Shown: positions 8,321 to 17,488 of the stretch, piece after piece
Layout of the letters: each line of letters begins with the position of its first letter
Numbering within the stretch: the first letter of the stretch is position 1
Source: Komagataeibacter sp. FXV3
Lineage (GTDB): Bacteria > Pseudomonadota > Alphaproteobacteria > Acetobacterales > Acetobacteraceae
Reading direction: 5' to 3'
Assembly: GCF_015155755.1 (NCBI RefSeq)
Contig: NZ_VWPI01000058.1
Location: 1-53,867, forward strand
DNA length: 53,867 nt
Made by a program: the position numbers and the translations under genes
The notes under the pieces: generated by a model
Database searches by the model: none
What the model saw: the letters and a program-made list of their open reading frames with translations, nothing else
What the model was told of the DNA's origin: nothing

Positions 8321-9012
8321 AACACGAACACCACCGTTTCGAACGCACCCACGCACAGCATGATGCCTGCCAGCCTGCGGGCCAGATACGCCGTATGCAG
8401 CCGCCGCCTGCGCCCGTCGTGGCGGGCGGGCATGCGCGCCAGCAGCCAGCGTTCCCCCACCGGCAGCACGCAGGCGACCACGGCAATCCCGATGCACATC
8501 CAGACCTGCCACCACCGGGCCACATGCACCCGCGTCGCCACGACATGAAAGACCGAGGCCCCCAGCACCGCCATCGCCAGCAATGCATGTGACCGGCGGA
8601 ACATCGCCGCCGTCGCATAAAGCCCACGCCGCACGCGCTGCAATGCAAGGCATGGCGTGATGACCGCCAGTAGCGCCGCCGCGGCACCGAACTGCATGCC
8701 GGGTGCGCCCGATGGCCACAGATCGTACAGTGTCTGCGGATCAACCCATATGACCATCCCGGCATGCAGCGCCACACACCCGACAAACAGCCATGCCAGC
8801 CAGCGGTGCAGGGTCAGGAAAAACCGGCCGTCAAAAAAGGGTTCGGGCAGCGGGCGTCCGGTCAGGGCAAACAGCGCAAGCAGGAAAAACAGCGCCGAAA
8901 ACCCGCACAGCATGCTGCCTTCCCACGCGGTGGACAGGTGCATGACGCCGCAGGACCAGAAACACAGCAGGAAAACGCTATAGGCTGCGCATAATGGCAG
9001 GATCAGGAACAT
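8308..9012 (-). CDS. Polytopic b-type cytochrome-like membrane protein
   Basis: 234 residues with about six hydrophobic helices. Histidines sit inside helices at positions suited to heme b: LHRWLAW (near 69), ALHAG (near 82), SHALLAMAVLG (near 141) and VFHVVATRVH (near 154-161). This resembles ferric-reductase-like or cytochrome b561-like quinol:cytochrome subunits. No NAD or flavin domain is present. The partner tetraheme cytochrome starts within its last codons. Together they could pass electrons from quinol to the periplasm (inference). Exact family not certain. Confidence 0.65.
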   Translation of the reverse strand: MFLILPLCAAYSVFLLCFWSCGVMHLSTAWEGSMLCGFSALFFLLALFALTGRPLPEPFFDGRFFLTLHRWLAWLFVGCVALHAGMVIWVDPQTLYDLWPSGAPGMQFGAAAALLAVITPCLALQRVRRGLYATAAMFRRSHALLAMAVLGASVFHVVATRVHVARWWQVWMCIGIAVVACVLPVGERWLLARMPARHDGRRRRLHTAYLARRLAGIMLCVGAFETVVFVLWRH

Positions 9013-9079
9013 GCGACACGCGCCATATGTGGCATGGCCATAAGGGACTGCTTCAGGGAAATCTGTTGATAGAACGTAG

Positions 9080-9163
9080 TAAAGATTTTTGGTGACGCTG
9101 TTTTCAAAAAGCTTCGGAAGACGCTGCCTTTTTGAAAAAAGGTGGCACCCGGAAACTTTTATT
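9080..9163 (-). repeat. 3'-end two-palindrome element, copy 3
   Basis: Contains TTTTCAAAAAGCTTCGGAAG followed by GCTGCCTTTTTG and AAAAAAGGTGGC. Palindromes are slightly mutated. The gene-proximal end is about 54 nt from the stop of the cardiolipin synthase gene at 9217, the largest gap in the set. On the other side lies the start of the cytochrome b-like gene. Confidence 0.82.
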
Positions 9164-9216
9164 GCTTATATGAAATGATAGGCATGCATGCCCACCCCTG
9201 TCAATTTGCCCCTTCC

Positions 9217-10644
9217 CTACAGGTAAGGCAGGAACAGCCGCGCCGCCGCATCACGCATTTTCAGCGGGAAGGACCGGCGGTCCAGGTCATGATGCGTCAG
9301 GCGCACATGGCGGTGGGTGGCGATGAAATCATCAATCATGGTCGCCAGTACCTCGTCATACGCTTCCAGGTTTATTTCAAAGTTCAGCCGCAGACTGCGC
9401 ACGTCCAGATTGGAACTGCCGACAAATGACCAGTGCCGGTCCACCACCATAAGCTTGGAATGGTTGAACGGTGGCCGCGCCAGCCAGATCCGGCAGCCCG
9501 AATCAAGGAAACGCGGCAGGTTGGCCGACCGCGCCCAGTCCAGCAGGATATGGTTGCTGTGCCATGGCACGACGATATCGACCTCGATCCCGCGCATGGA
9601 CGCAAGCGCAAGTGCGGTCAGGAACCGGTCATCGGGCAGGAAATATGGCGTCATGATCCGGATGCTGCGCCGCGCCAGGGTGAAGGCCTGCAGCATGGTG
9701 TATTCGATCTTTTCCAGATCCATGTCCGGACCTGCGGTCACGACGCGGCTCAGGCTGGGGCCATGGCTGTCCTGACGCGGGAAGTAGATGTCCGCCGTCA
9801 GTTCCTCGCCACGGGTAAAGGCCCAGTCACGGGCAAAAGCCTCGCTCAACTGGTGGACGATCGGGCCTTTTACTTCAAAATGCGTATCCGATACCGGGTG
9901 ACGGGGATGGGATGCGGCAATGTTTTCCACGCCGATGTTCAGGCCACCCATGAAACCGGTCAGCCCGTCCACCACCAGTATCTTCTTGTGGTCGCGCATG
10001 TTGATGAACGGCATGCGCCACGGCAGCATGGAATGCATGAACCGCCCCACCGGCACGCCCGCATCATGCAGGATGCGCCCCACGCCACAGTTGAAATACC
10101 CCGACCCCACGCCATCAACCAGCACGCGCACCTGCGCGCCACGCCTGTGGGCTGCGATCAGCGCATCACAGAACTGCCGCCCGATCCGGTCATCACGGAA
10201 AATGTACGAACACATCAGCACGCTGTGCCGCGCGCCGTTGATGGCATCCAGCATGCGGGGATAGACGGTGTCCCCATCATGCAGGGGCATGATCGCGTTA
10301 CCGCCCAGCAGCGGCCGGCCGGTCAGCTTGCCCACCATGGAAGCCAGCGGCGCGAACACCCCGGATTCGTCACGCCGCCATTGCGATGACATGGTGCGGC
10401 TGCGCCACGGGTGCTGTCCCGCCATGCGCCGCGCGCGCCGGTGCACGCGGTTGATGCCGAACATCAGGTACAGCGCCCCGCCCGTCAGCGGCATGAGCAC
10501 GGTCACGCCAATCCAGCCGATGGACGCCCCGACATCGCGCTTGGTCAGCAGCACATGCACCACCACCGCCGTGATAATGGACACGCGCGCCAGCAGCAGG
10601 CAAAGATCCCATATGGTCAGGAAATGAAGAAGCATGTCGCACAT
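9217..10644 (-). CDS. cls: Cardiolipin synthase (phospholipase D superfamily)
   Basis: 475 residues. Two N-terminal transmembrane helices (about 10-32 and 42-63) precede two PLD half-domains with full HKD motifs: H219-K221-D226 in DHKKILVVDG and H395-K397-D402 in NHSKLMVVDRHW, each followed by the GG/GS-N signature. The enzyme condenses phosphatidylglycerol into cardiolipin at the inner membrane. A second ATG at 10635 (MLLHFL) has a better-placed AGGA upstream and may be the true start. Divergent from yraN. Confidence 0.92.
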   Translation of the reverse strand: MCDMLLHFLTIWDLCLLLARVSIITAVVVHVLLTKRDVGASIGWIGVTVLMPLTGGALYLMFGINRVHRRARRMAGQHPWRSRTMSSQWRRDESGVFAPLASMVGKLTGRPLLGGNAIMPLHDGDTVYPRMLDAINGARHSVLMCSYIFRDDRIGRQFCDALIAAHRRGAQVRVLVDGVGSGYFNCGVGRILHDAGVPVGRFMHSMLPWRMPFINMRDHKKILVVDGLTGFMGGLNIGVENIAASHPRHPVSDTHFEVKGPIVHQLSEAFARDWAFTRGEELTADIYFPRQDSHGPSLSRVVTAGPDMDLEKIEYTMLQAFTLARRSIRIMTPYFLPDDRFLTALALASMRGIEVDIVVPWHSNHILLDWARSANLPRFLDSGCRIWLARPPFNHSKLMVVDRHWSFVGSSNLDVRSLRLNFEINLEAYDEVLATMIDDFIATHRHVRLTHHDLDRRSFPLKMRDAAARLFLPYL

Positions 10645-10756
10645 CCTGTCGCGGCCCGCGGCGTTCCCCCATGGCCGGCAAGGCCCGGTCGTGCTGCCTG
10701 CTATATCCTACCAGCCGGGTTTTACACACCCATCTCCGCTGCGGGAAAAACAAAGC

Positions 10757-11155
10757 ATGACAACGCGTAACGCTGCCCCTGTTCCCTTTCACCGCCAACG
10801 GCGCGGCAGGCGGGCCTGCGCGGATGGCATGGCGGCGGAACGGCTGGCGATCGCGGATATTCAGGCCCGTGGCGGACAGGTGCTGCTGCACCGTGCCCGC
10901 ACGCGATGGGGGGAAGTGGATATCGTGGCGCTGCACGACGGCTGCCTGATCTTTGCCGAGGTCAAGGCCCGCCCGTCCCTGCTGGCAGCGGGAGAAGCGA
11001 TCCGCCCGGCGCAGGTGGCGCGCATCACGAACGCCGCGCAGTTTTTATGCGCGGCCAACCCGCACTGGGTTTACGACAGCATCCGCTTCGATCTGTGCGC
11101 GGTGCTGCCAGGCAATGTCGTGGAATGGATACCGGACGCCTTCAGGCAGTACTGA
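10757..11155 (+). CDS. yraN: YraN-family (UPF0102) putative endonuclease
   Basis: 132 residues from the ATG at 10757. Restriction-endonuclease-like fold: GMAAERLAIADIQARGGQVL, then the conserved WGEVDIVALHDG and FAEVKAR, giving the E/D-x-K-type nuclease core. The family is widely conserved and usually sits near lipoprotein or replication genes, but the cellular role is not established. The N-terminal Arg-rich extension (about 20 residues) is longer than usual. Ends 15 nt from the convergent next gene. Confidence 0.88.
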   Translation: MTTRNAAPVPFHRQRRGRRACADGMAAERLAIADIQARGGQVLLHRARTRWGEVDIVALHDGCLIFAEVKARPSLLAAGEAIRPAQVARITNAAQFLCAANPHWVYDSIRFDLCAVLPGNVVEWIPDAFRQY

Positions 11156-11170
11156 GGGCGCTGTCCGGGA

Positions 11171-11503
11171 TCAGGTGCGGTGGCGGGCCGCCGTGGGGTG
11201 AATATGGTGGGCCATCGTGCCATGCGGGTGATAGACGATGGTATGGACCATGGTGTGCCGCGTATGGGCCGCCGTGCTGTGATTGGCCGCCATCAGGACC
11301 GGGGCGCCATGACGACCCGCGCGGCGGGCATAGGCCACATGCCGGACCGGCGGCGGGGCCGCGGTCAGCGCACCCAGTGTCAGCCGGTCGGCTTCCATGT
11401 CCGTCACGGCGTGGGTACGGGCATGGGCGGGGGTTACGATACTGCCAACAAGACCTGCGCCAAGCAGTAACATTGTAGCAAAACGCAAGTCGCTATAGCG
11501 CAT
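11171..11503 (-). CDS. Exported histidine-rich protein
   Basis: 110 residues from the ATG at 11503. N-terminal hydrophobic segment FATMLLLGAGLVGSIV and an AHA-R site mark a signal peptide. The mature part is low in acidic residues and contains about 14 histidines, most within the last 40 residues (HTRHTMVHTIVYHPHG, AHHIHPTAARH). His-rich periplasmic proteins often bind Ni, Zn, Cu or Co, but this is inferred only from composition. There is no cysteine in the mature protein. Transcribed alone. Confidence 0.65.
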   Translation of the reverse strand: MRYSDLRFATMLLLGAGLVGSIVTPAHARTHAVTDMEADRLTLGALTAAPPPVRHVAYARRAGRHGAPVLMAANHSTAAHTRHTMVHTIVYHPHGTMAHHIHPTAARHRT

Positions 11504-11573
11504 CAGGCCCCCTTGTTTTTCAAACCTGCACGAAGCTAGGCGAAAGCACGGGCGCGACGCAAGGGATCTTGTC

Positions 11574-11614
11574 CACAAAACATGAAACGGGCGGAACATT
11601 TCTGTCCCGCCCGT
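11574..11614 (-). terminator. Terminator-like hairpin after grxD
   Basis: Perfect 8-bp stem ACGGGCGG and CCGCCCGT with a 12-nt loop, 31 nt after the grxD stop. On the minus strand it is followed by TTTCATGTTTTG, a broken T tract. Likely the end of the purC-to-grxD transcript. Confidence 0.6.
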
Positions 11615-11645
11615 CCAGATCCACCATGATATGGCGCGTACGCAC

Positions 11646-11981
11646 TCAGGCCGCGGCGGTGGCGATGCCCTTTTCCACCAGCAGCTTTTCCAGCTCGCCG
11701 GTCTGGTACATTTCCGTCACGATATCGCAGCCACCAACGAATTCGCCCTTGATGTAAAGCTGCGGCACCGTCGGCCAGTTGGAGAAATCCTTGATGCCCT
11801 GGCGCAGTTCGGGATCCGCCAGCACGTTTTCGGTCTTGAACGGCACGCCAAGGTGCTTGAGCACCTGCACCACGCGCGCGGAGAAGCCGCACTGCGGGAA
11901 GTTGGCGTCGCCCTTCATGTACAGCATGACGGGATTGGCGTCGATCTGCGCCTGGATGCGCTGTGCGATTGTTTCAGCCAT
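11646..11981 (-). CDS. grxD: Monothiol glutaredoxin (Grx4/GrxD type)
   Basis: 111 residues. The active site is QCGFS, the bacterial variant of the CGFS monothiol motif, preceded by the glutathione-binding lysine in YMKGDANFPQ and followed by WPTVPQLYIKGEFVGGCDI. CGFS glutaredoxins bind a [2Fe-2S] cluster bridged by two glutathiones and deliver it to target proteins. The start at 11981 opens the conserved MAETIAQRI. The bolA gene lies just upstream in the same direction (37 nt), which fits the known Grx-BolA heterocomplex. Confidence 0.95.
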   Translation of the reverse strand: MAETIAQRIQAQIDANPVMLYMKGDANFPQCGFSARVVQVLKHLGVPFKTENVLADPELRQGIKDFSNWPTVPQLYIKGEFVGGCDIVTEMYQTGELEKLLVEKGIATAAA

Positions 11982-12018
11982 TGTTTTCGTTTCCTGCGTT
12001 GGGGGTAAGAATCCGTGG

Positions 12019-12252
12019 TCAGTCCGGGGTCTGCGTCTGCAGGGCCAGGGCGTGCAGCTTGCCGCCCATGTGTCCCTGCAGCGCATTATAGACCAGCTGG
12101 TGCTGCCGCACGCGTGGCAGGCCACGAAAGGCCTCGCTCACGACACGGCAGGCATAGTGGTCCCCGTCGCCCGCCAGATCATCGATCTGGATCTTCGCGT
12201 CAGGCAGGGCTTCGCGGATATAGGTTTCGATTTCCTGTGCCGTCATTGCCAT
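12019..12252 (-). CDS. bolA: BolA family protein
   Basis: 77 residues, short IbaG/BolA-like form. Begins MAMTAQEIETYIREALPDAK and carries the conserved segment GDGDHYACRVVSEAFRGLPR and the RQHQLVYNAL region with the His/Cys residues that coordinate shared iron-sulfur clusters with CGFS glutaredoxins. Lies between purL (19 nt upstream) and grxD. Likely function: iron-sulfur cluster handling or iron signalling with GrxD. Confidence 0.93.
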   Translation of the reverse strand: MAMTAQEIETYIREALPDAKIQIDDLAGDGDHYACRVVSEAFRGLPRVRQHQLVYNALQGHMGGKLHALALQTQTPD

Positions 12253-12271
12253 CTGGCTTAAAACTCCTGCC

Positions 12272-14482
12272 CTATCGGTCCATCAGTCGCGGAAAGAATT
12301 CGGAATGCACCGCGAGCAGACGTGCCTTGGATATTGTGGACCCGCTGGGCAATGTCAAACCCTGCCCGCCCGAACGGCCCAGCCTGCGGCATGGCACATC
12401 CGCCTTTGCCGCAAGGGTGGCCAGCGCCTGCCCGTCGCGCACGGCGACGACATAGCGCGACTGGTCTTCACCAAACCAGAAGGCTTCGGGCCGCATGCCC
12501 GACTGCGGCGCGTCCAGCACGCAGCCCGCCTGCCCCGCCATGACCATTTCGGTCACCGCCACCAGCACGCCACCATCTGCCACGTCATGACAGGCGATGA
12601 CGGTGCCATCAAGGATCAGGCCACGCACGAAGTCACCATTGCGCCGTTCGGCCGCCAGGTCGAGTTCGGGCGGTTCCCCATCCTGCGCGCCAAGGATCTC
12701 ACGCAGCCAGATCGACTGGCCAAGCTGGCCCTTCGTTTCCCCCAGCAGCATGATGTCGCAGCCATCGGGCATTTCCAGCCCGACCGCCTTGCGCACGTCC
12801 TCCAGCACGCCCAGGCCGCCAATGGCGGGGGTGGGCAGGATGGACTGTGACGTGCCATCCGGCGCGCGGGTTTCGTTGTACAGCGAGACATTGCCACTGA
12901 CGACCGGGAAATCCAGCGCGCGGCAGGCGTCGCCCATGCCCGCGATGGCATCGACAAACTGGCCCATCACCTCCGGCTTTTCAGGCGAGCCGAAGTTGAG
13001 GTTGTCGGTCACCGCCAGCGGGCGCGCGCCGGTCGCGGTAATGTTGCGCCATGCCTCGGCCACGGCCTGCGCGCCACCCAGCTTCGCATTGGCGCGGCAG
13101 TAGCGCGGCGTGCAGTCGGTGGTCAGCGCCAGGCCGATTTCCGTGTCCTCGACCTTCACGATCGCCGCATCGGCCGCACCGGGACGGCGCACCGTCTGCC
13201 CGCCCACCGTGCTGTCGTACTGGTTGTACACCCATGCGCGCGATGCCAGATCGGGGCAGCCGATCAGCCGGATCAGCGCCTGTTCCACGCCCACGGGGTC
13301 GATGATCGGCTCCATCGGCTGCGGCTTCAGTGCGGGCGCCGTGGGGCGATGGTAGACCGGGGCCTGATCGGCCAGCGGGGCCAGCGGAATGTCGGCTTCC
13401 ACTTCGCCCTTGTGACGGATCACGATGTTGCCGGTATCGGTCAGGTGGCCGATGACGGCAAAATCCAGTTCCCACTTGTCAAAAATGGCGCGGGCCTGTT
13501 CCGTGCGGTCGGGACGCAGCACGATCAGCATGCGTTCCTGACTTTCGGACAGCATCATTTCATATGCCGTCATGCCGCGTTCGCGCTGCGGCACGTTATC
13601 CAGGTCAAGGTCGATGCCAACCCCGCCCTTGCCCGCCATTTCAACCGACGAGGAGGTCAGGCCGGCAGCCCCCATGTCCTGAATGGCCACGATGGCGTCG
13701 GTCGCCATCAGTTCCAGACAGGCCTCGATCAGCAGCTTTTCGACAAACGGGTCGCCCACCTGCACGGTCGGGCGCTTGGCCAGCGCGTCCTCGTCAAATT
13801 CGGACGATGACATGGTGGCCCCGTGGATGCCGTCGCGCCCGGTCTTGGACCCGACATAGATCACCGGGTTGCCAACGCCTGCGGCCGCTGACAGGAAAAT
13901 ACGGTCCTGCCGTGCCACGCCCACCGTCATGGCGTTGACCAGCGGGTTGCCATCGTATGCGGGGTGGAAGTTGATTTCGCCCCCCACGGTCGGCACGCCC
14001 ACGCAGTTGCCATAGCCGCCCACGCCGCGCACCACGCCATCAACGATACGGCGGGTCTGCGGGTTGTTGGGATCACCAAAACGCAGGGCGTTGAGGTTGG
14101 CTACGGGCCGTGCGCCCATGGTGAACACATCGCGCAGGATACCGCCCACGCCCGTCGCCGCCCCCTGATAGGGTTCGATGAAGGAGGGGTGGTTATGGCT
14201 TTCCATCTTGAAGATGGCTGCCAGCCCATGGCCGATATCGACCACGCCTGCGTTTTCACCGGGGCCGTGGATGACCCACGGGGCCTTGGTCGGCAGGGTT
14301 TTCAGGAACGCGCGTGACGATTTGTACGAGCAGTGTTCCGACCACATGACCGAGAAAATGCCCAGTTCGGTAAACGTGGGCGTGCGGCCCATGATCGACA
14401 GGACATTGCCGTATTCTTCCGCCGTCAGGCCGAATTCGCGCGCCAGTGCCGCATCAACGGGGCGCGGTGACTTTGCACTCAT
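12272..14482 (-). CDS. purL: Phosphoribosylformylglycinamidine synthase subunit PurL
   Basis: 736 residues, the short PurL that needs PurS and PurQ. Converts FGAR to FGAM using ATP and ammonia channelled from PurQ (fourth step of IMP synthesis). Visible: N-terminal [17 protein letters not shown] with the catalytic His, [20 protein letters not shown], and two AIRS-like halves with the glycine-rich [20 protein letters not shown] near residue 520. The start overlaps the purQ stop by ATGA. Followed closely by bolA. Confidence 0.97.
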   Translation of the reverse strand: MSAKSPRPVDAALAREFGLTAEEYGNVLSIMGRTPTFTELGIFSVMWSEHCSYKSSRAFLKTLPTKAPWVIHGPGENAGVVDIGHGLAAIFKMESHNHPSFIEPYQGAATGVGGILRDVFTMGARPVANLNALRFGDPNNPQTRRIVDGVVRGVGGYGNCVGVPTVGGEINFHPAYDGNPLVNAMTVGVARQDRIFLSAAAGVGNPVIYVGSKTGRDGIHGATMSSSEFDEDALAKRPTVQVGDPFVEKLLIEACLELMATDAIVAIQDMGAAGLTSSSVEMAGKGGVGIDLDLDNVPQRERGMTAYEMMLSESQERMLIVLRPDRTEQARAIFDKWELDFAVIGHLTDTGNIVIRHKGEVEADIPLAPLADQAPVYHRPTAPALKPQPMEPIIDPVGVEQALIRLIGCPDLASRAWVYNQYDSTVGGQTVRRPGAADAAIVKVEDTEIGLALTTDCTPRYCRANAKLGGAQAVAEAWRNITATGARPLAVTDNLNFGSPEKPEVMGQFVDAIAGMGDACRALDFPVVSGNVSLYNETRAPDGTSQSILPTPAIGGLGVLEDVRKAVGLEMPDGCDIMLLGETKGQLGQSIWLREILGAQDGEPPELDLAAERRNGDFVRGLILDGTVIACHDVADGGVLVAVTEMVMAGQAGCVLDAPQSGMRPEAFWFGEDQSRYVVAVRDGQALATLAAKADVPCRRLGRSGGQGLTLPSGSTISKARLLAVHSEFFPRLMDR

Positions 14483-15183
14483 CCGACCAGTGCCTCCACA
14501 AGTCCCGTAAACAGGGGTTTTCCATCCTCGCCGCCCATCAGCGGATCAACCAGATCCTCCGGGTGGGGCATCATGCCGCAGATCCGCAGGTTTTCGCTGA
14601 ACACGCCGGCAATGGCGTTCATGGACCCGTTGGGGTTCAGCTGCGGGTCGCCTTCATCCACGCGGCCATCTTCGGCCACGTAGCGGAAGGCCACGCGGTC
14701 CGTGTCCTCCAGCATGCGGATGGTGTCGGGGCTGGCGATGTAATTGCCATCACCATGCGCCATGGGGGTGCGGAACACATCGCCCTTCGCCCAGTGGCGG
14801 GTGAACGGCGTATCGTTACGTTCCACGCGCAGGAAGCAGTCCTGCGACAAAAAACGCAGCGCCGCGTTGCGCAGCAATGCGCCGGGCAGCAGCTGCGCTT
14901 CGGTCAGGATCTGGAACCCGTTGCACACGCCCAGGATATGCCCGCCCTTTGCCGCGAATTCGCGGATGGCGGCCATGATCGGCGCATGGGCGGCCATGGC
15001 GCCACAGCGCAGGTAATCGCCATAGCTGAAGCCGCCGGGCAGCACCACAAGGTCACAGCCCGCGGGCAGCGCCGCCTCCCGGTGCCACACCATGGCGGGC
15101 GCCCGGCCGGTCACGCCGCGCAGGGCAATGGCCATGTCACGTTCGCGGTTGGTGCCGGGGAAAACTACAATCGCCGCCTTCAT
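14479..15183 (-). CDS. purQ: Phosphoribosylformylglycinamidine synthase subunit PurQ
   Basis: 234 residues from the ATG at 15183 ([16 protein letters not shown]). Class I glutamine amidotransferase: oxyanion region [15 protein letters not shown], nucleophile cysteine in [12 protein letters not shown] near residue 88, and His/Glu of the triad in [11 protein letters not shown] near the C-terminus. Supplies ammonia to PurL. Its ATG is overlapped by the TGA of the upstream Rap1a-like gene and its TGA overlaps the purL ATG. Confidence 0.97.
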   Translation of the reverse strand: MKAAIVVFPGTNRERDMAIALRGVTGRAPAMVWHREAALPAGCDLVVLPGGFSYGDYLRCGAMAAHAPIMAAIREFAAKGGHILGVCNGFQILTEAQLLPGALLRNAALRFLSQDCFLRVERNDTPFTRHWAKGDVFRTPMAHGDGNYIASPDTIRMLEDTDRVAFRYVAEDGRVDEGDPQLNPNGSMNAIAGVFSENLRICGMMPHPEDLVDPLMGGEDGKPLFTGLVEALVG

Positions 15184-15563
15184 TTGCTGCCGCCGCACGG
15201 ATAGGATTCATGAAGTGCGGTGAACACGGCCTCCCCCGCCGGGCGGGACAGCGTGTCACGGTGGTCCTTCATCCAGCTTACGACCTTGGTGCGCAGGTCC
15301 GCCGTGGGGGTTGCGGGGGTTATGCAGAAGGCCGAGACGTCCTTGGTGTCCTTTTCGGCATTACGCTCGAACAGGTGGTCAAGGGCTCCGGAATCGGCAA
15401 CGCCGGAAATATAGGCGTCACAGATGCCGGTACCGGCGGGCTTGGTGCAGAGTGAACCAAGCTGCTCGCCCGTCAGGCGCGACAGGCGCTGCGCGGATGC
15501 ATGGGCTGCTGGCAGCCCGACAGCCATGATGCAGCCAAGGGCAAGAAGGCGGGCGATCTTCAT
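15180..15563 (-). CDS. Rap1a/Tai-like small secreted protein inside the pur operon
   Basis: 127 residues. Signal peptide at the N-terminus ([20 protein letters not shown], then HASA). The mature domain has the signature [12 protein letters not shown] with paired cysteines before and within it, and further cysteines in SAFCITP and SYPCGGS. This fits the Rap1a/Tai family, named for immunity proteins of Serratia type VI effectors but widespread as periplasmic proteins of unknown role. Both ends overlap neighbours by ATGA (with purS and purQ), so it must be expressed with purine genes. No type VI gene is visible. Actual role unknown. Confidence 0.75.
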   Translation of the reverse strand: MKIARLLALGCIMAVGLPAAHASAQRLSRLTGEQLGSLCTKPAGTGICDAYISGVADSGALDHLFERNAEKDTKDVSAFCITPATPTADLRTKVVSWMKDHRDTLSRPAGEAVFTALHESYPCGGSK

Positions 15564-15802
15564 CCAACGACCTCCGTTGTGAAGTCCTCGATCACAAGGT
15601 TGGCCAGCAGCGCGCGCGCCATGGCGTCGGCCTGCGCGCGGGCGCGTTCGCGGTCGGTTTCGTCAATGTCCAGTTCGATCACGCGCCCGATGCGGACTTC
15701 GCCCACATTCTTGAAATCCAGCACGTGCAGGGCGTGTTCCACCGCCTTGCCCTGCGGGTCGAGAACGCCTTCCTTCAGCATGACGGTCACACGCACCTTC
15801 AT
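15560..15802 (-). CDS. purS: Phosphoribosylformylglycinamidine synthase subunit PurS
   Basis: 80 residues, normal length. Small structural subunit that bridges PurL and PurQ in the FGAM synthase complex. Shows the expected [20 protein letters not shown] start and the [20 protein letters not shown] core. Its ATG is within the purC stop (ATGA), and its own stop overlaps the start of the secreted Rap1a-like protein gene. Confidence 0.96.
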   Translation of the reverse strand: MKVRVTVMLKEGVLDPQGKAVEHALHVLDFKNVGEVRIGRVIELDIDETDRERARAQADAMARALLANLVIEDFTTEVVG

Positions 15803-16563
15803 TGCATTACCTCCGGTCCCTTCATGTCGGAATTCGTGGCCTCGGGCAGGATACCCAGGCGCATCGCAACTTCCTGATATGCTTCCTCAACCTTGCCCAT
15901 GTCCTTGCGGAAACGGTCCTTGTCCAGTTTCTCGCTGGTCTTGGCGTCCCACAGGCGGCAGTTATCGGGCGAGATTTCATCCGCCAGCACGATACGCATG
16001 TTGTCGCCCTCGAACAGGCGGCCGAATTCCAGCTTGAAATCGACAAGGATGATGCCGATGCCCATGAACAGGCCGCACAGGAAGTCGTTCACGCGCATGC
16101 TCAGCGCCACGATGTCTTCCATGTCATGCGGGCAGGCCCAGCCGAAGGCGGTGATGTGTTCCTCACTCACCATCGGGTCATTCAGGGCGTCGTTCTTGTA
16201 ATAGAATTCGATGATCGGGCGCGGCAGGCGCGTGCCTTCCTGAATGCCCAGCCGCTTGGACAGCGAACCCGCGGCGACGTTGCGCACCACGACTTCCAGC
16301 GGAATGATCTCGACTTCGCGGATCAGCTGTTCGCGCATGTTCAGGCGACGGATGAAATGGGTGGGGATCCCGATATCATGCAGCCGCAGCATGAGGTGTT
16401 CGCTGATACGGTTGTTCAGCACCCCCTTGCCGGTGATGATGCCCTTTTTCGCGCCGTTGCCGGCGCTGGCGTCATCCTTGAAATACTGCACGAGGGTGCC
16501 CGGTTCGGGCCCCTCGAAAAGGATCTTGGCTTTTCCTTCGTAAAGCTGGCGGCGGCGGCCCAT
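15799..16563 (-). CDS. purC: SAICAR synthetase
   Basis: 254 residues. Joins CAIR and aspartate with ATP to form SAICAR in IMP synthesis. Visible: [20 protein letters not shown], the [15 protein letters not shown] segment, [18 protein letters not shown] and [11 protein letters not shown], then [13 protein letters not shown]. All are hallmarks of bacterial PurC. First gene of the purC-purS-rap1a-like-purQ-purL-bolA-grxD run. A promoter should lie in the 131 nt between it and the NRDE gene stop. Confidence 0.97.
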   Translation of the reverse strand: MGRRRQLYEGKAKILFEGPEPGTLVQYFKDDASAGNGAKKGIITGKGVLNNRISEHLMLRLHDIGIPTHFIRRLNMREQLIREVEIIPLEVVVRNVAAGSLSKRLGIQEGTRLPRPIIEFYYKNDALNDPMVSEEHITAFGWACPHDMEDIVALSMRVNDFLCGLFMGIGIILVDFKLEFGRLFEGDNMRIVLADEISPDNCRLWDAKTSEKLDKDRFRKDMGKVEEAYQEVAMRLGILPEATNSDMKGPEVMQ

Positions 16564-16694
16564 ACTCGTCCTTCACATAACGCTGCGGGGACGGGCCGGG
16601 AGTGGCCCCTCCCCTGATCTGCGGGATCCGTTGTCGGCATGATCCCTGATGATGCGCATGGCATAGCAGCGATCCGGCCCGGAAGATACCATAT

Positions 16695-17438
16695 TTACCC
16701 TGCCTGCGCGCCCGGGGCTGACAGGTTGATGGGCTGGTAGCCCACGCGGTCCGGGGCGCCGGCGGCGAAAAACCATGAATGCCGCCCGTCGCGCGCCACC
16801 CCGATGGCCGACGAACTGCAGGTGCCAAAGCCCGAACGCGGCGGGATGTTCAGCTCGCTGCCCGCGGGCAGCGAACGGTCGGACAGCAGCGTGGTCCATG
16901 CCGTCCATTGCGGCGGCACGGGACGCATGGCCGCGCGGAACCGCGGCAGGTGGCGGGCGATGCGCGGCATGGCCATGTCATCGGGGTCGGTGGTGGCGAC
17001 CATGTGCACGCCGGGCGCCAGTGGCTCGACCTGTGGCTGGCCATAGCCGGGACCACGGATGAAAAAGGCGTCATCACCATCGGCCACGATCATGTTGAAC
17101 GACCGCCATGCGCCCGCGTCGATCGTGGCGATATGCGCCACGGCGTCGCGCGCGGTGGGAAAACGCCCGGCCAGCAGCGGCAGCGCCCCGCGTGAGTTCT
17201 TGCCCGGCATCGGGCCAAGGCTGCCCACGCGGTTCATGATCCCCGCCACAACGCCCGCATCATTCAGCGTCAGCCACGACCCGCCCGCGACCTGGTCCTG
17301 CCCGCCCACGACATCAGGCTGCCCCGGCCAGTGCCGCCCCGGTGGCAGCCATGGCCGGTCAAGGCGTTCATCACGGTTGGCCGCCATCAGCAGCGGCCAT
17401 TCCTGGGCCGGGTCGTGGGAAATGACGACTGTGCACAC
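16695..17438 (-). CDS. NRDE/TANGO2 family protein
   Basis: 247 residues. N-terminal cysteine (MCTVVIS) and the name-giving NRDE in MAANRDERLDRPW, followed by the GGSWLTLNDAGVVAGIMNR core and SFNMIVADGDDAFFI. The NRDE/TANGO2 family has been tied to heme trafficking and lipid homeostasis in other organisms, and the bacterial function is unsettled. The N-terminal Cys after Met removal suggests an Ntn-hydrolase-like fold. Lies between purB and purC on the same strand but with gaps of 50 and 131 nt. Confidence 0.88.
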   Translation of the reverse strand: MCTVVISHDPAQEWPLLMAANRDERLDRPWLPPGRHWPGQPDVVGGQDQVAGGSWLTLNDAGVVAGIMNRVGSLGPMPGKNSRGALPLLAGRFPTARDAVAHIATIDAGAWRSFNMIVADGDDAFFIRGPGYGQPQVEPLAPGVHMVATTDPDDMAMPRIARHLPRFRAAMRPVPPQWTAWTTLLSDRSLPAGSELNIPPRSGFGTCSSSAIGVARDGRHSWFFAAGAPDRVGYQPINLSAPGAQAG

Positions 17439-17488
17439 GCCTTGATATCCTGCTGTTGTTTGCGTCAGGCCACGGGTGGTCCGTGGGG

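Noticed and set aside
15180-15563. Type VI secretion immunity locus
   Set aside because: The domain resembles Rap1a/Tai immunity proteins, but no effector or type VI structural gene is in the window, so the immunity role cannot be claimed.
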